A DNA stretch of 64,000 nt from Poindextera sp041691315 (lineage in GTDB: Bacteria; Pseudomonadota; Alphaproteobacteria; Caulobacterales; Caulobacteraceae): positions 1-64,000 of the forward strand of contig JBEPUW010000010.1 of assembly GCA_041691315.1 (NCBI GenBank). The letters run 5' to 3'. Position 1 is the stretch's first letter. Each line of letters starts with the position of its first letter. This document shows positions 19,001 to 26,874 of this stretch, piece by piece. Made by a program: the position numbers and the translations under genes. Below the pieces are notes generated by a model. It was not told the origin of the DNA. It did not search any database and saw only the letters and a program-made list of their open reading frames with translations.

Positions 19001-19403
19001 TCGCATCTTGTTTGGCGAAGAGCGCGTGGGGACGAAAGTCTTCGCGCTCTATGATATTGCCGCGGCAATGGCGACGGTTGACCGGAACCTTGCGGCGATC
19101 TTTGGCCGGCCTCCGAGCGCCTGGGAGCTAACGAGCGCGGTCGTGGACGCCGCAAAATCGGACCCGGCGTCAATCGGTGGACAGCTGCTTGCGGCCTATG
19201 CAGCGATTGAGAACTCGGTCCAAGACGAGTCGCTGAGCGCTGAAGGAAGGCTCGCTGACCAAGTGTTTCGCCTTCATGGGAGGCTCTGCGTCGACGGATG
19301 CCCCGCCTGTGTGCATCGGCCGAGTGACATGATGTCGGATAGCCTGGTCGAAGCATCGACCAGCCGAGGCATGTTGGCCAGGTTCGTGTGCGTTTCGAAC
19401 TAA
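13041..19403 (+). CDS. dpdJ: Giant double helicase: SF1 (UPF1/Dna2-like) fused to DpdJ-like SF2 helicase
   Basis: A 2120-residue protein with two complete motors. The SF1 part has Walker A GPPGTGKT (68-75), DEAS (about 200), a VDRIQGKERD motif and NVATTRAKTKLV, as in UPF1/Dna2 helicases. The SF2 part has ADTGSGKTEAG (874-884), a zinc ribbon (CPSC...CTHC, about 977-1007), DEIH (about 1061), SATLGD and QRKGRGGRG (about 1325). The C-terminus ends in a further cysteine group (CVDGCPACVHRP). The SF2 half with zinc ribbons and C-terminal CPAC resembles DpdJ of 7-deazaguanine DNA restriction loci; that identity is inferred from architecture and context. It overlaps the nuclease gene by 4 bases and meets the minus-strand operon tail to tail at 19400. 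Confidence 0.8.
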   Translation: MTARDQIVAFLRDPSAFAAAAADPDVWLAGLEDFARPALSQPGELPLMDAQVAAWRGLATARAGLVLGPPGTGKTHLMAWLILGYVQARRAVGLPARVFVSGFTRNAIGNVLDSVAKRANSYAPGSFETHFIGQGPAAGLSPLVQHRPEIYGAHALSALLDLQAPAVVMGGSIWSLSRLMARPEASGDGFTADLFDLVCIDEASQVVLGHGLMALAGLKAEGRVVVAGDDRQLPPIRAAREVKLGDRELGGSLYTFLKSGRAPEFPLDTTFRLNAPLSAFPERKFYAGRYASAPAVAAERLALTDNWRDGLEPWEIALLDPEWPVAILVHDGPPAATRNPFEAAVAARLCERVADRMVGAKPGGIYGADLWRDRLAVVSPHRAQNAAIRNALSAGLAAGAFVETVDRIQGKERDAVIMSYCVADAEFALAEADFIFAPERLNVATTRAKTKLVLLLSRRLLDAVPGDQEAMDKAEILREFVFNAAPAGDVVLRDPSGIDVRAQIRLSGFGAAPETQEFGADDPDTAEPEAITPRLQDLIDAVVAEAAISPYRSATISALEVRLARRGDLLPDLSKLHAMGHIALRQPRPDMPDFWVAAPFDPKRRAFPIDLETLRLRLEEVIAQARQGRAAPYYWRVRDRFAWMDDRGRDLLRPKLDILRVEGLIGIGQTNEQLTVEWLGQGDDVEPAPIGEALAALSDTDFVILNALEDLEAKRINFGVFEAWTSFADLADGRPISRSAVAEACQRLADHGWLLIADEERVRSRMAELAREVRQIKQRFDRDDAAQRPYLVRSLKVELRNRDKPERSASMSATFATAATGRSVELQATLSGLHAALAEMWGDTAGLASFQARSIIEISRAWEAGEPDAFVIAADTGSGKTEAGALPLIAAAAADLLKGVHGTRVVMAYPRIRLAANQAQRLARYLAALAKQNDMPTVTLGLQVGQVPEDLENLREWDRTAGWAALGAGAFSFPLFGCPSCGSELLLQSGAGVDGADRLVCTHCHWDYAGWIGSKRGLRHQPPAIFLPTTDSLHQWLHDPRYGRLFGDDEGFAPPRAVLADEIHLYSHVHGAQVGYALRRLAARAKMNGPDIGPMLAVGMSATLGDPAKSWGRLVDRSQVETLTPTAAEKKPNPRGREYFYFVQPEVESRGKDVAGNSTTIQALMALAHGMRRRTGDEGGFRSLAFLDSVDKLRRLHAAYDDAESQKELAAFRTRRYPDDPVTGAPRDACCGKPLGCDLFVDGECWHFAATDQNQVGSKGRTRPGRPLRVAPQPIFSGSEGKVEALLKQSEIIFTTSSLEVGYDDPDISLVYQHYAPRNLASFIQRKGRGGRGSDDRPITAVTLSLYNSRDTWWFRQPSEMISPAGFDTPLNPDNHFVIRGQLVTTILDGFARYGRRVGQQVDAAAPPHGALNDAAVLAEAVFGPEPWRQFSADSLAAFWKSAYAKLKPGNRTSTLADVRKALPWAPDLLFDTINLPALEVAAGTENARPEDIALALFLAAPGNASRRFNPVEVYWRKPVQGRHPWLADADYAEGHRRRPFGDDPEAWLSRLPDTARPLLEGLSPDYFRPGRMSLEVLGRKHGADWQADWAIPDPLNPVVETVRGDVHRTLRVRDDARGFLRGFPVVKPGGRAAVTVAPGPISPWVASVEAFIGDGLGGRETGLALARVFWGADAELNLEGPPGQTVAITQVFTAPGDDRPMLHGYHVQTEGVRFGVDPTALTSFVVAEIGRLERDPPQRQQVLGQMLRFLLESGAQAAGISTFEARRISEILVTTQAEPDLRQRLARLAAFWTTAGLAELLEETRLRRLSQHPLLTADRVQRLTATISLPAFRGVFQTAMRGLQSSERLEAYLASCLLHSLGNRLRESFLQVGFGDERQVVMHVQLPIQFATPGEPIITVCEAGAFGDGTTRTYLDRYALAEMHWTDGFIGGCPNAREDAAVAAVFAAPDRHPAWRAMDPAAPGVLEALASELGLPPGDAAPEIILRILFGEERVGTKVFALYDIAAAMATVDRNLAAIFGRPPSAWELTSAVVDAAKSDPASIGGQLLAAYAAIENSVQDESLSAEGRLADQVFRLHGRLCVDGCPACVHRPSDMMSDSLVEASTSRGMLARFVCVSN

Positions 19404-20083
19404 GTGCTCACTCGAAAGCGCTCGAGCCCGCCATTTTTCGCCAGCCAGTCCAAGACGTCCTTGGTGACGACGGCGAGGGTCGCATTCTGGGCGCCGATCG
19501 CACTCAGGAATTCACCCACGCCAGGGACAGCGCTTAGCTTCTCTGCGCGCTCGGCTTGCAGCGTCGCGGCGAGTTTGCTTAGCCGCGCGACCGTCAAGCG
19601 CAGGTCCTGTGGCCGGGATTGAGGCAGACTGTCGATTGCGTCTTGGCCACAGGCCTGCATGCGCCCGCCCAAGTCCGCGAGAGAGTCGACGCGGGCGAGC
19701 AGTTCGCCGAAGCTGATCAACGGTCGGTAGTCACGATTGACGATCGTCTTCCAGTGAGCCGTGGTCTGCGCAACCATCCGGGTCATAGCCCTTTGGAAAG
19801 CTCCATGTTGGTCTTGGGCGGTCCTGAGCTCGGACGGCGTCTGGGCCGACTCCAGGCTCGACGCCAGGAGATCGGCGGCGTCCTCGAGTTCCTCCAGCAG
19901 CTCCTTGGCTGGGAATTTCGTCCAGACCGCCAAGTCGAGCAGTGCGTCCAGGCGCTCGAATTCCGCCGCGCTGTCGCGAAGTGCAGACGTTAAACCCGTG
20001 AGGCGTTCTCCCAGGGCCCGTCGCTCCGCCGCCGGGCCGAGTTGCGGGATCAGGGTCCGCAGATCTTCAAGCGTGTCGCTCAT
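19400..20083 (-). CDS. Small helical protein at the end of the dpdF-G-H operon (DpdI position)
   Basis: A 227-residue, mostly helical, acidic protein with probable coiled-coil stretches (LTSALRDSAAEFERLDALLD; LEELEDAADLLASSLESA). I see no catalytic motif. Its ATG overlaps the stop of the DpdH-like ATPase gene (ATGA at 20080-20083), making it the fourth gene of a tightly coupled operon, and its stop overlaps the end of the dpdJ-like gene. Its position suggests a structural subunit working with the ATPase. The link to DpdI is positional only. Confidence 0.7.
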   Translation of the reverse strand: MSDTLEDLRTLIPQLGPAAERRALGERLTGLTSALRDSAAEFERLDALLDLAVWTKFPAKELLEELEDAADLLASSLESAQTPSELRTAQDQHGAFQRAMTRMVAQTTAHWKTIVNRDYRPLISFGELLARVDSLADLGGRMQACGQDAIDSLPQSRPQDLRLTVARLSKLAATLQAERAEKLSAVPGVGEFLSAIGAQNATLAVVTKDVLDWLAKNGGLERFRVST

Positions 20084-23000
20084 GCGACCTCGCTAGACAG
20101 GGCCGCGCGGGTTTTCTCGAGGACGGCTCGAAGTGCGCCTCCCGTCTGATGAACCTGCGCAAGCGAGCTGGAGCCTCCCGCCCCGATAAGATCTTGCGCG
20201 CCTTTCAGGAGCGCCAACAGAGCCTGGTCGCCGACAGCCGATAGCTCCCGGTAGTCCTCGATGTCCCGCGCGGGCGCTTGCGCCAGCCAACCTAAGCGCG
20301 CGCCCTTGTCGGTTGGGGCGGCTCCGTCTCCGCCCATAAGGCTGAAGAGCAGTTCTTCGCTCCGCTCCGGGCTACCGTCGTCGAAACGGGGCTTGATCCT
20401 GTCTAGGCGGCGCTTCCAATCTGCAACCTTCTCGATCGCGATCTCTGGAATCTGCACCGACACGCCGGAGATCACCTGGTCGACCTGTCCGAGGTGCTCG
20501 ACGACCCCCCGCCCGTTGAGGAAATCGATGAGGCGTTGTCCGCGGTCGATCAGCTGGTCGTGTTCGATTCTGCCAATGCGGGCAAGTTCGTCGCGCATGT
20601 CCTTCACGATGCGCCGAACCGTGTCGTACTCGAGGACGTTCACGTCCCCCGCGTCCGCGGGAGTGAGGTCAAACACCAGGGTTTCCCGCAGCCTCATAAT
20701 GGCGCCAGCGACTTCGGTGAGGTCGGCGACGCCTTGGCCATCGCCAAGCGAAAGATCGATGGCCCGCCGAAGTTCAGCTCGGAACCGCTCGTGCCACTGG
20801 TTTGTGGCCGTGAGGAAGTCCTGCCAAGGCTTCGAGCGCGCTCGCGGGTCGGCCTCGGTAGGATCCTCGTCCTTCACAGCCGCCTGCAGTTGTTCGGACC
20901 AAGGGGCGTCCGGCGAGACGGCGCCGCGCAGCCAGGCTCGCGCCAGCAAAACCTGCGCAAGGGATCCGACCGGCGACCAGCGGCGCCCATCAGACATCAC
21001 GCCAAGTCGGCGGTCGGCGTAGTCGGATACCACACCGGCCAAGCGCCGGATCATGGAGGACAGCTTGCGACGATTGTAATCGGCCTCGCTCGAAGATTTG
21101 ACGCCACCGGGCTCCTTGAATGCGACATACGCTTCAAGGCCGCTGCGGATCCAGGATTCGGGCCCGATGCTGAGATAATTCCGCTGCCGCGAGGTAGTCC
21201 CTTCGAGCTTGACCATCTCCAAGGTGACGATCCGGTCGAGCACCGATGGCGCGAGCCCAATGCTGCGCGCATCGATGTTTTTGATCAGCAAATGGAGGGT
21301 CTTGTTCCAGTCGCTAAGGTTTGAGATCGGGCGTTCTGGCGTCCAAGTCCGCAATTCTTCCCGCAACCGTTCCAACTCGGTTCGGGTTGGTCCTTTCGGT
21401 TTCGGCGGCGCCGTCGAAGGTGCAGCCCGGGGGGCTGGCGAGAGCCTCAGGGCGTTGGCGAGTAATCCTGCAGGCGCATCAGGTGACGCCGCGGTCGGCG
21501 CAGGTGGCGGCGCTTCCTCCGATTCAGGCGGTGCTGTTTCGGCCGCTTGGGCAGGTTGGTGGATTTCCGTCGCTTCGTCGCGGCCGATCCAGGGCAGATC
21601 GAAGGCCGTCAGTAGCCGTTGACTGGCCCCCGCCAGGGCGAGACCGCCGTCGATTTCCGTGGTCTCCGCCGTTTCAGGGTCGCCCCAATAGGCGAGTGCG
21701 CGGCGCATGCGGGCGCGATCCGCCGCGCTGTGCTGGACCATCTGGGTTTCGATGATGGCCGACAACTGGTTTGCGGAAAGGACCTGATCGGCTCGTCGGT
21801 GGTCCTGGAAGGGCTGCGGTTCAATCCCGACACCGGGATACAGGCCTTGGTCGAGGAGGTCTGGCTCCGCCAAACTGGGAAGCAAGACCGCTTGGAGCAT
21901 CCCTCGCGGCGTCTTCCAGGTCAGACCGTTGTCGCTCTCCTTCAGGCTGTCGTAGAGGCGGTCGAGCGCTTGCGCCGTAAAGGGAAACAGCGAGATTTCG
22001 TCGACTTCGCCAAACGTTCGAACACAATCTTCCCGCCGGTTGCAGCCCATACATTGGTTCGGGGCAGGCAGATCAGGCTCTGCAGCGAGGTGCTCCGCCC
22101 ATTGGTCGAGCCTTACGGGACCCGCGCGCACGGCGGCGAGGTACTTCGCGGCGAATGAGAGGCGCGCAGGGCGATCGCGTAGTGTCGCGACGTCCTGCAG
22201 TTCCTTGGTGACCCGGCCGAGTTGGATCTCATGGGTTATGCGGCCGCGGTAGTTGCCTTGCAGCTTCACGCGATACGCTGGGGTGACGCCGACAACAGAG
22301 ATCAGAGGGCAGACATCCCCCTCTGCCTCGTCGCCCCGCACCTCCGCATTGAAGGTCAGGACGTCGATCAGGCTATCATCAAGGCCCTCCCAACTGGTGA
22401 TGTCCTCCAGAAGAAGGACTAACCGTTGGTTCCGCTTCGCCAATGCCTCCCGAACTTGGCGAAATAGGGTCTTCAGGCCGGCCGCCGAGACGCCAAGGAC
22501 ATTCTGGATGGCGTCGTTGCGGCGCCGGTTCAGCACCTCGATGAATTCGAGCGACCAGGCCACCTTATTCGGGACCTGCTGGCCGATCTCTTCGGCGCTC
22601 CAGCCTTGGGCGCGCCACTCCTCGATGGTGTATGCTTCGTGCATCAGCCGCCGCGCCAGCTCCTCCGTGGCTGGCGGAACGCCAGACCCCTTGAGGGTCA
22701 CACAATGGCGCGCCAGATCCTCGATATCGAACAGGTTGAAGTCGGCCGTCTCCGAGTTCCTTTGTCCGCCTGCGCCCTCCAGGAGTCCTAGGATGCGGCT
22801 CGGGGCCACCCAACCGCTTCGAACCGGCTGAAACCGCAATAGACTCGCTGGCTTCTTGTCCCGGCACCACACCTCGTCATCTAGCGGTGGATCGAAGTGG
22901 CCGTTTTCGAGGGTGTCGGCCAAGGTGCTGAGAAAGATATTTGCGCGGCCCTGCGACGATGCGCGATGCTTCTGACCGAGGTTATCGAAGAGTGGCTGGA

Positions 23001-23370
23001 ATTCCGCCGGCAGCCGTTCCTTCAACTGCCGCAGCGCGCCTTCGAGGCTGCCGTCCGCGCGGCGAAGCAACAGCTTTACATCGCGGCCGTGGGGCCATTG
23101 GACCGACAGCCATCGAATGAGGTGCGATTTCCCAGAGCCCGGCTCGCCTTGCACGACACAAAAAGCGTGGTTGCGGTCATCGCGGCTGAGACCTTCCAGG
23201 ACGGCTTGCTCGTCAGGGCTCGCGATCTCGGCGCGGAGAGGCCCCTCGACGTCGAAACCTGTCATCGGGGTGTGGGTCGCGAGGAAAATCGCGTCGTCGC
23301 CGGCGAGCGCCTCCGTTGGGATGACGTCTGTGGCGTTCTTGGCCGTCCAGCAGGCGAAGGCGTGACTCAT
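20080..23370 (-). CDS. dpdH: DpdH-like P-loop ATPase
   Basis: A 1096-residue ATPase. Walker A GEPGSGKS lies at residues 75-82 and a Walker B-like strand RLVLLLEDITSWEGLDD near 325-340. A cysteine cluster (CMGCNRREDC) near residue 450 could bind zinc. A proline-rich linker around 620-680 separates the ATPase half from a helical C-terminal half. The N-terminus is reminiscent of the DpdH proteins of 7-deazaguanine restriction loci. It overlaps dpdG and the 19400 gene by 4 bases each, so stoichiometric expression is likely. The exact role (probably NTP-driven recognition or assembly in restriction of unmodified DNA) is not known from sequence. Confidence 0.75.
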   Translation of the reverse strand: MSHAFACWTAKNATDVIPTEALAGDDAIFLATHTPMTGFDVEGPLRAEIASPDEQAVLEGLSRDDRNHAFCVVQGEPGSGKSHLIRWLSVQWPHGRDVKLLLRRADGSLEGALRQLKERLPAEFQPLFDNLGQKHRASSQGRANIFLSTLADTLENGHFDPPLDDEVWCRDKKPASLLRFQPVRSGWVAPSRILGLLEGAGGQRNSETADFNLFDIEDLARHCVTLKGSGVPPATEELARRLMHEAYTIEEWRAQGWSAEEIGQQVPNKVAWSLEFIEVLNRRRNDAIQNVLGVSAAGLKTLFRQVREALAKRNQRLVLLLEDITSWEGLDDSLIDVLTFNAEVRGDEAEGDVCPLISVVGVTPAYRVKLQGNYRGRITHEIQLGRVTKELQDVATLRDRPARLSFAAKYLAAVRAGPVRLDQWAEHLAAEPDLPAPNQCMGCNRREDCVRTFGEVDEISLFPFTAQALDRLYDSLKESDNGLTWKTPRGMLQAVLLPSLAEPDLLDQGLYPGVGIEPQPFQDHRRADQVLSANQLSAIIETQMVQHSAADRARMRRALAYWGDPETAETTEIDGGLALAGASQRLLTAFDLPWIGRDEATEIHQPAQAAETAPPESEEAPPPAPTAASPDAPAGLLANALRLSPAPRAAPSTAPPKPKGPTRTELERLREELRTWTPERPISNLSDWNKTLHLLIKNIDARSIGLAPSVLDRIVTLEMVKLEGTTSRQRNYLSIGPESWIRSGLEAYVAFKEPGGVKSSSEADYNRRKLSSMIRRLAGVVSDYADRRLGVMSDGRRWSPVGSLAQVLLARAWLRGAVSPDAPWSEQLQAAVKDEDPTEADPRARSKPWQDFLTATNQWHERFRAELRRAIDLSLGDGQGVADLTEVAGAIMRLRETLVFDLTPADAGDVNVLEYDTVRRIVKDMRDELARIGRIEHDQLIDRGQRLIDFLNGRGVVEHLGQVDQVISGVSVQIPEIAIEKVADWKRRLDRIKPRFDDGSPERSEELLFSLMGGDGAAPTDKGARLGWLAQAPARDIEDYRELSAVGDQALLALLKGAQDLIGAGGSSSLAQVHQTGGALRAVLEKTRAALSSEVA

Positions 23371-24257
23371 CTTGCGGCTTCGCTCGCAACGCGGACGGTC
23401 AGGAAGCCATTGATGAGGTGGGTCTGATCTTCGGTGAGTTGGACGATCCTACTCGAATCTCCGAGTTGGCTCATTTCCAGCGAGCCCTCATCCTCGAGAT
23501 CGCGCAGCGCGACGCTGAGCATGGGAGACAGGCGCTGCGGGGCCGGCCGGCGCCCGATGCGCTCGCAAGCCTGCAGGAATAGACGCCCCCTATCGAGATA
23601 GGGCAGCCGCATGGCGACGATCCCCATGAACTCCTGAGCGTCAAGCGTATTGCCCGCCGCACCGGCCCGGACGAGTTCCCGCCGCAAGCGGGTCGCTGGG
23701 GACGGTTGCGACTGTGGACTAAGCGGCGACGGAAGCGGTGTCGCCAATCCGAGAAACATCAGCCAACGACGCCACGCGACGACCTTTTCCTTGTTGATCT
23801 TAACGCCGCCATCGTCGTCGAGCCCCAGCAGGCCTTCGACCGCAGCATTGGCGAAGGCGTCGGCGCTCATTTCGTTCATCCACGCCATCGAACCGGCCTG
23901 GTCGCTGCGCGCAACCATCCAGGCGTAGGTCTCCAGGATGACACCATCCTTGTGATCGCCTTCAAGGCCGCAGAGGACGTCGTGCATCCAGTCTGCCATC
24001 TCGGCTTGGCTGAAACCGGCGGCCTTCACCTCCGTCGTTGCTGTCGCGCGATCAGCCTCCAGCCCTCCGAGGCTGGAAGCTGCCCCGATGACTTGGCGGA
24101 TGTTGACGATCTTGACAGGGTCGAGGCCCGGCTTGAGGTAACCGGGGTTGAGGAGGCTCTCCAATTCGGCGCGCGGCTGCTCACCAAACGTCGCAAGGCC
24201 GGCTAATGCTGACCAGACGCGCTCCGGCGACCCTTGCGTATTTGTCAAAAGGCTCAC
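23367..24257 (-). CDS. dpdG: DpdG-like protein, restriction half of the Dpd system
   Basis: A 296-residue protein without enzymatic motifs. The start (SPERVWSALAGLATFGEQPRAELESLLNPGYL) reads as a winged-helix-like fold, and the C-terminus (PMLSVALRDLEDEGSLEMSQ) as a second one, so a DNA-binding adaptor is plausible. Length and place between a RecQ-like helicase (dpdF) and a large ATPase (dpdH) match DpdG of known clusters. ATGA overlaps on both sides tie it to its neighbours. The assignment relies mainly on gene order. Confidence 0.65.
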   Translation of the reverse strand: MSLLTNTQGSPERVWSALAGLATFGEQPRAELESLLNPGYLKPGLDPVKIVNIRQVIGAASSLGGLEADRATATTEVKAAGFSQAEMADWMHDVLCGLEGDHKDGVILETYAWMVARSDQAGSMAWMNEMSADAFANAAVEGLLGLDDDGGVKINKEKVVAWRRWLMFLGLATPLPSPLSPQSQPSPATRLRRELVRAGAAGNTLDAQEFMGIVAMRLPYLDRGRLFLQACERIGRRPAPQRLSPMLSVALRDLEDEGSLEMSQLGDSSRIVQLTEDQTHLINGFLTVRVASEAAR

Positions 24258-26773
24258 GTCACCGCCCCCCTTTCGAGCGCAAGATCGTCCAGCATGGTTT
24301 CTGCAATTGGCGCCCGTTGGGATATCGTCTGATCCAGACGACGCCCGTCGAGCACTCGGTCAGGCCTGGCTACCACCACTAGAGATTGTTCCGGCCAGGC
24401 GCGAGAGAGAAGGTTGACCCTGACCAAGGTTCGAAGGGCGAGGCGGTCATCTGCCGGCAGGAGAAACGCGGTGGTGGTTCGACCAAGGCCAACGACCGGC
24501 CCCTCCCACTCATCCAGCGTGAGGACGAACCCGTAGCGGCAAGTCGAGCCAGCAAGCGTCGATGTGATGCCAGCCCGCTCTGACTTCGCCAGGACGAATT
24601 GCTCAACGCCGGCAGCGAGCAGTCTTTGCGCAAGACGGTCCAGTCCTGTCTCAAATTCACTGTCACGCGGGGCGAGTAGGGTGATGCCCGCCGGAAAGCT
24701 CGAGCGCGTGTCGCTGACCGGTTGGGACCATGCCGCGTCGAGCCCGCCGCAGGAAATTAGTGCTGGCGCCGGCAAGCCTCGCGCTCGACATGAGGGACAA
24801 CGGCCGCAGGCGTCGGCCAGCGTTTGCCCGCCTTCGATCGCTTCGAAAACCGATCTTGTGAGACACTGGTCAAGGGGATGGCGCATGATTTCAACGAACG
24901 CGCCGAGCTCAGCTTCGCTGGCGCTACGTTCCCGATCTCGCACCGTCGCGACGTGGTCCCAAACCCCTGCGGTATTGCCGCCCATCAATCGGTCGTCGAC
25001 AATCTCGACGACCCACTCGGCGCCAGCTGACGCGTCCTCTCCTCCTGTTGAAACGACTTCGAGCGATCCAGCGCGCTGCAACAGCGTCAGCAAGGCGCGG
25101 TTCCAGCCCCGATTGTAGTCGCTGGAGCGATTGGCCAGGCCCTCACGTACCGCGTCAAGGTCGAGCGTAGCCTCTAAGCGCGGGCCCACCCAGCGCCTGC
25201 TGGAAGAGCCGGCCAGGAGCGCCTTCCAGCGTGCGGCCGCCTTTATTTTACCAAGCCAGCTTCTGGTCGATTGGCCGAAGGCGTTGCGAACATCGCTAAT
25301 CTCCGGACCCCCGCGCGGGAAATCTGTGAACAGACACGCTGCCAGGGCTTGGTGGCCGTCGCGCCCCGCGCGGCCAATCTCCTGATACCAGCGTGTTGGC
25401 GTCTCAGGTAGGCAGGCATGGATCACGGAACGCACGTCAGCTTTGTCGACGCCCATGCCGAAGGCCGTTGTCGCGACGACGACGTCGAGTTCGTCACGAG
25501 CCCAGTGCCCCAGAATCCTCCGACGCTCAGCGGGATCGGAAACCGCGCCGGTAAAGAGCGCTACCCGATGGTAGCCTCTCTGTTTTGTAAGGCGCTCGAA
25601 GAGCGCTCCAGCTTGCTCAACGAGCGTTGTGTAGACCACGAGGGGGCGGGGCGCCCGGTCGATGGCTTGGTCGAGGGCGTCGTCGCGGTCTCTCGTCCGA
25701 CCGTAGCTTTTCACCGCGACATCGAATTCGTACCGCGGCGCGCGGGCATCCACTTCAAGCCACGGCGCATCTCCCGAAGCGTAGGCGCGACGAAGTTCGT
25801 CCTTTGCAGCGCGCGGCAGGGTCGCGGAAAGGAAGAGCGCCCTCAGGCTCGGATCAGCCTGCCGAAGGGCATCCAGCATGGCCGGTAGGCGCTGAAAATC
25901 TGGCCTGAAGCTGCGACCCCACTGCTCGATGATATGAGCTTCGTCGACCACGAAGGCGCATAGTCGCGCCCGAAGTTCGCTGGGCTTGCCTGCGGCCGGC
26001 TCGACCGCCTCGAGCGCTGCCAAGCGGACGTCGGCACTGAGGAGTTGTTCGGGCGAGAGGAAGAGGACGGGAATCTCGCCCCGACGAAAAGCGAAGAGGG
26101 CCGCCTCCCTCGCCGGCCCCTTCAGGTCGCCGGTCAACGCCAGGCTTCCCTCAAGGCCGGGCAAGCTTGCCAAGGTGCGTTCGTGATCGAGCGCCAATGC
26201 GACAGTTGGCGTTATGACGATCACGCAGGCCCCAGAGTCTTTGCGACGTCCTTCCAACGCTGCAAGCTGGAACAGCAGGCTCTTGCCGGAACCGGTCGGC
26301 ATGCTGACCATCAAGCCCGCACCAGGTGGCATCGTCATCAAGGCTCGGACCGCGCTCTTCTGAGCCGCATTTCGATATTTGGCGTGGGGCGTCGAGCGAA
26401 GAAGCAAGGCGTCTGCGGACGCGGGTTGAAACACCTGACGCTCGTGGCTGTCGAGGGTGACGCTTGCAAGGAACCCCGGGATCGTCCTGTCGAATTCGGC
26501 CACGGCTAACCGCAGCGTTTCCCTGTCGAGCGCCAGCCCGAACCGGGCGAGCAGGTCCACCTCTGCCGACTTCAGCGATATGTTTTCCGCGCGGAGATCG
26601 ACCAATCCGTCGCTTAACCGAACGAGTGAGCGAAGCAAAGCCAGCCGGTCCGACCCGCTACTGGCGCTTCCCAGTGCGCGTCGACACCGATCGCGTCCGC
26701 GCTGGCGCCACGCCTCGGCTTCGCCACCGGCGGATCCGGCTTCGATATCCCCTGGAATCATTTCCATAAGCAC
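24254..26773 (-). CDS. dpdF: DpdF-like RecQ-family DNA helicase
   Basis: An 839-residue SF2 helicase of RecQ type. Walker A MPTGSGKS lies at 158-165, DEAH at 277-280 followed by the RecQ-typical IIEQWG, then SATLP, a helicase C domain with TTAFGMGVDKADVRSVIH, and motif VI YQEIGRAGRDG. A cysteine pair CGRCPSC later resembles the RecQ zinc module. An N-terminal extension of about 140 residues precedes the motor and a C-terminal domain of about 200 residues follows. It is first in the dpdF-dpdG-dpdH-small protein operon. Alternative ATGs at 26767 and 26761 are possible. The divergent gene starts at 26875, leaving about 100 bases for promoters. Confidence 0.87.
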   Translation of the reverse strand: MLMEMIPGDIEAGSAGGEAEAWRQRGRDRCRRALGSASSGSDRLALLRSLVRLSDGLVDLRAENISLKSAEVDLLARFGLALDRETLRLAVAEFDRTIPGFLASVTLDSHERQVFQPASADALLLRSTPHAKYRNAAQKSAVRALMTMPPGAGLMVSMPTGSGKSLLFQLAALEGRRKDSGACVIVITPTVALALDHERTLASLPGLEGSLALTGDLKGPAREAALFAFRRGEIPVLFLSPEQLLSADVRLAALEAVEPAAGKPSELRARLCAFVVDEAHIIEQWGRSFRPDFQRLPAMLDALRQADPSLRALFLSATLPRAAKDELRRAYASGDAPWLEVDARAPRYEFDVAVKSYGRTRDRDDALDQAIDRAPRPLVVYTTLVEQAGALFERLTKQRGYHRVALFTGAVSDPAERRRILGHWARDELDVVVATTAFGMGVDKADVRSVIHACLPETPTRWYQEIGRAGRDGHQALAACLFTDFPRGGPEISDVRNAFGQSTRSWLGKIKAAARWKALLAGSSSRRWVGPRLEATLDLDAVREGLANRSSDYNRGWNRALLTLLQRAGSLEVVSTGGEDASAGAEWVVEIVDDRLMGGNTAGVWDHVATVRDRERSASEAELGAFVEIMRHPLDQCLTRSVFEAIEGGQTLADACGRCPSCRARGLPAPALISCGGLDAAWSQPVSDTRSSFPAGITLLAPRDSEFETGLDRLAQRLLAAGVEQFVLAKSERAGITSTLAGSTCRYGFVLTLDEWEGPVVGLGRTTTAFLLPADDRLALRTLVRVNLLSRAWPEQSLVVVARPDRVLDGRRLDQTISQRAPIAETMLDDLALERGAVT

Positions 26774-26874
26774 GCCCCAGGATAGGTTAGATCACCGCGA
26801 ACCAGGTTGGGGAACCGCCAATCCCACGCGGCCGCAGTATAGTGGCGTCAATCCTTTTAGCGCGGAGCCACCTT

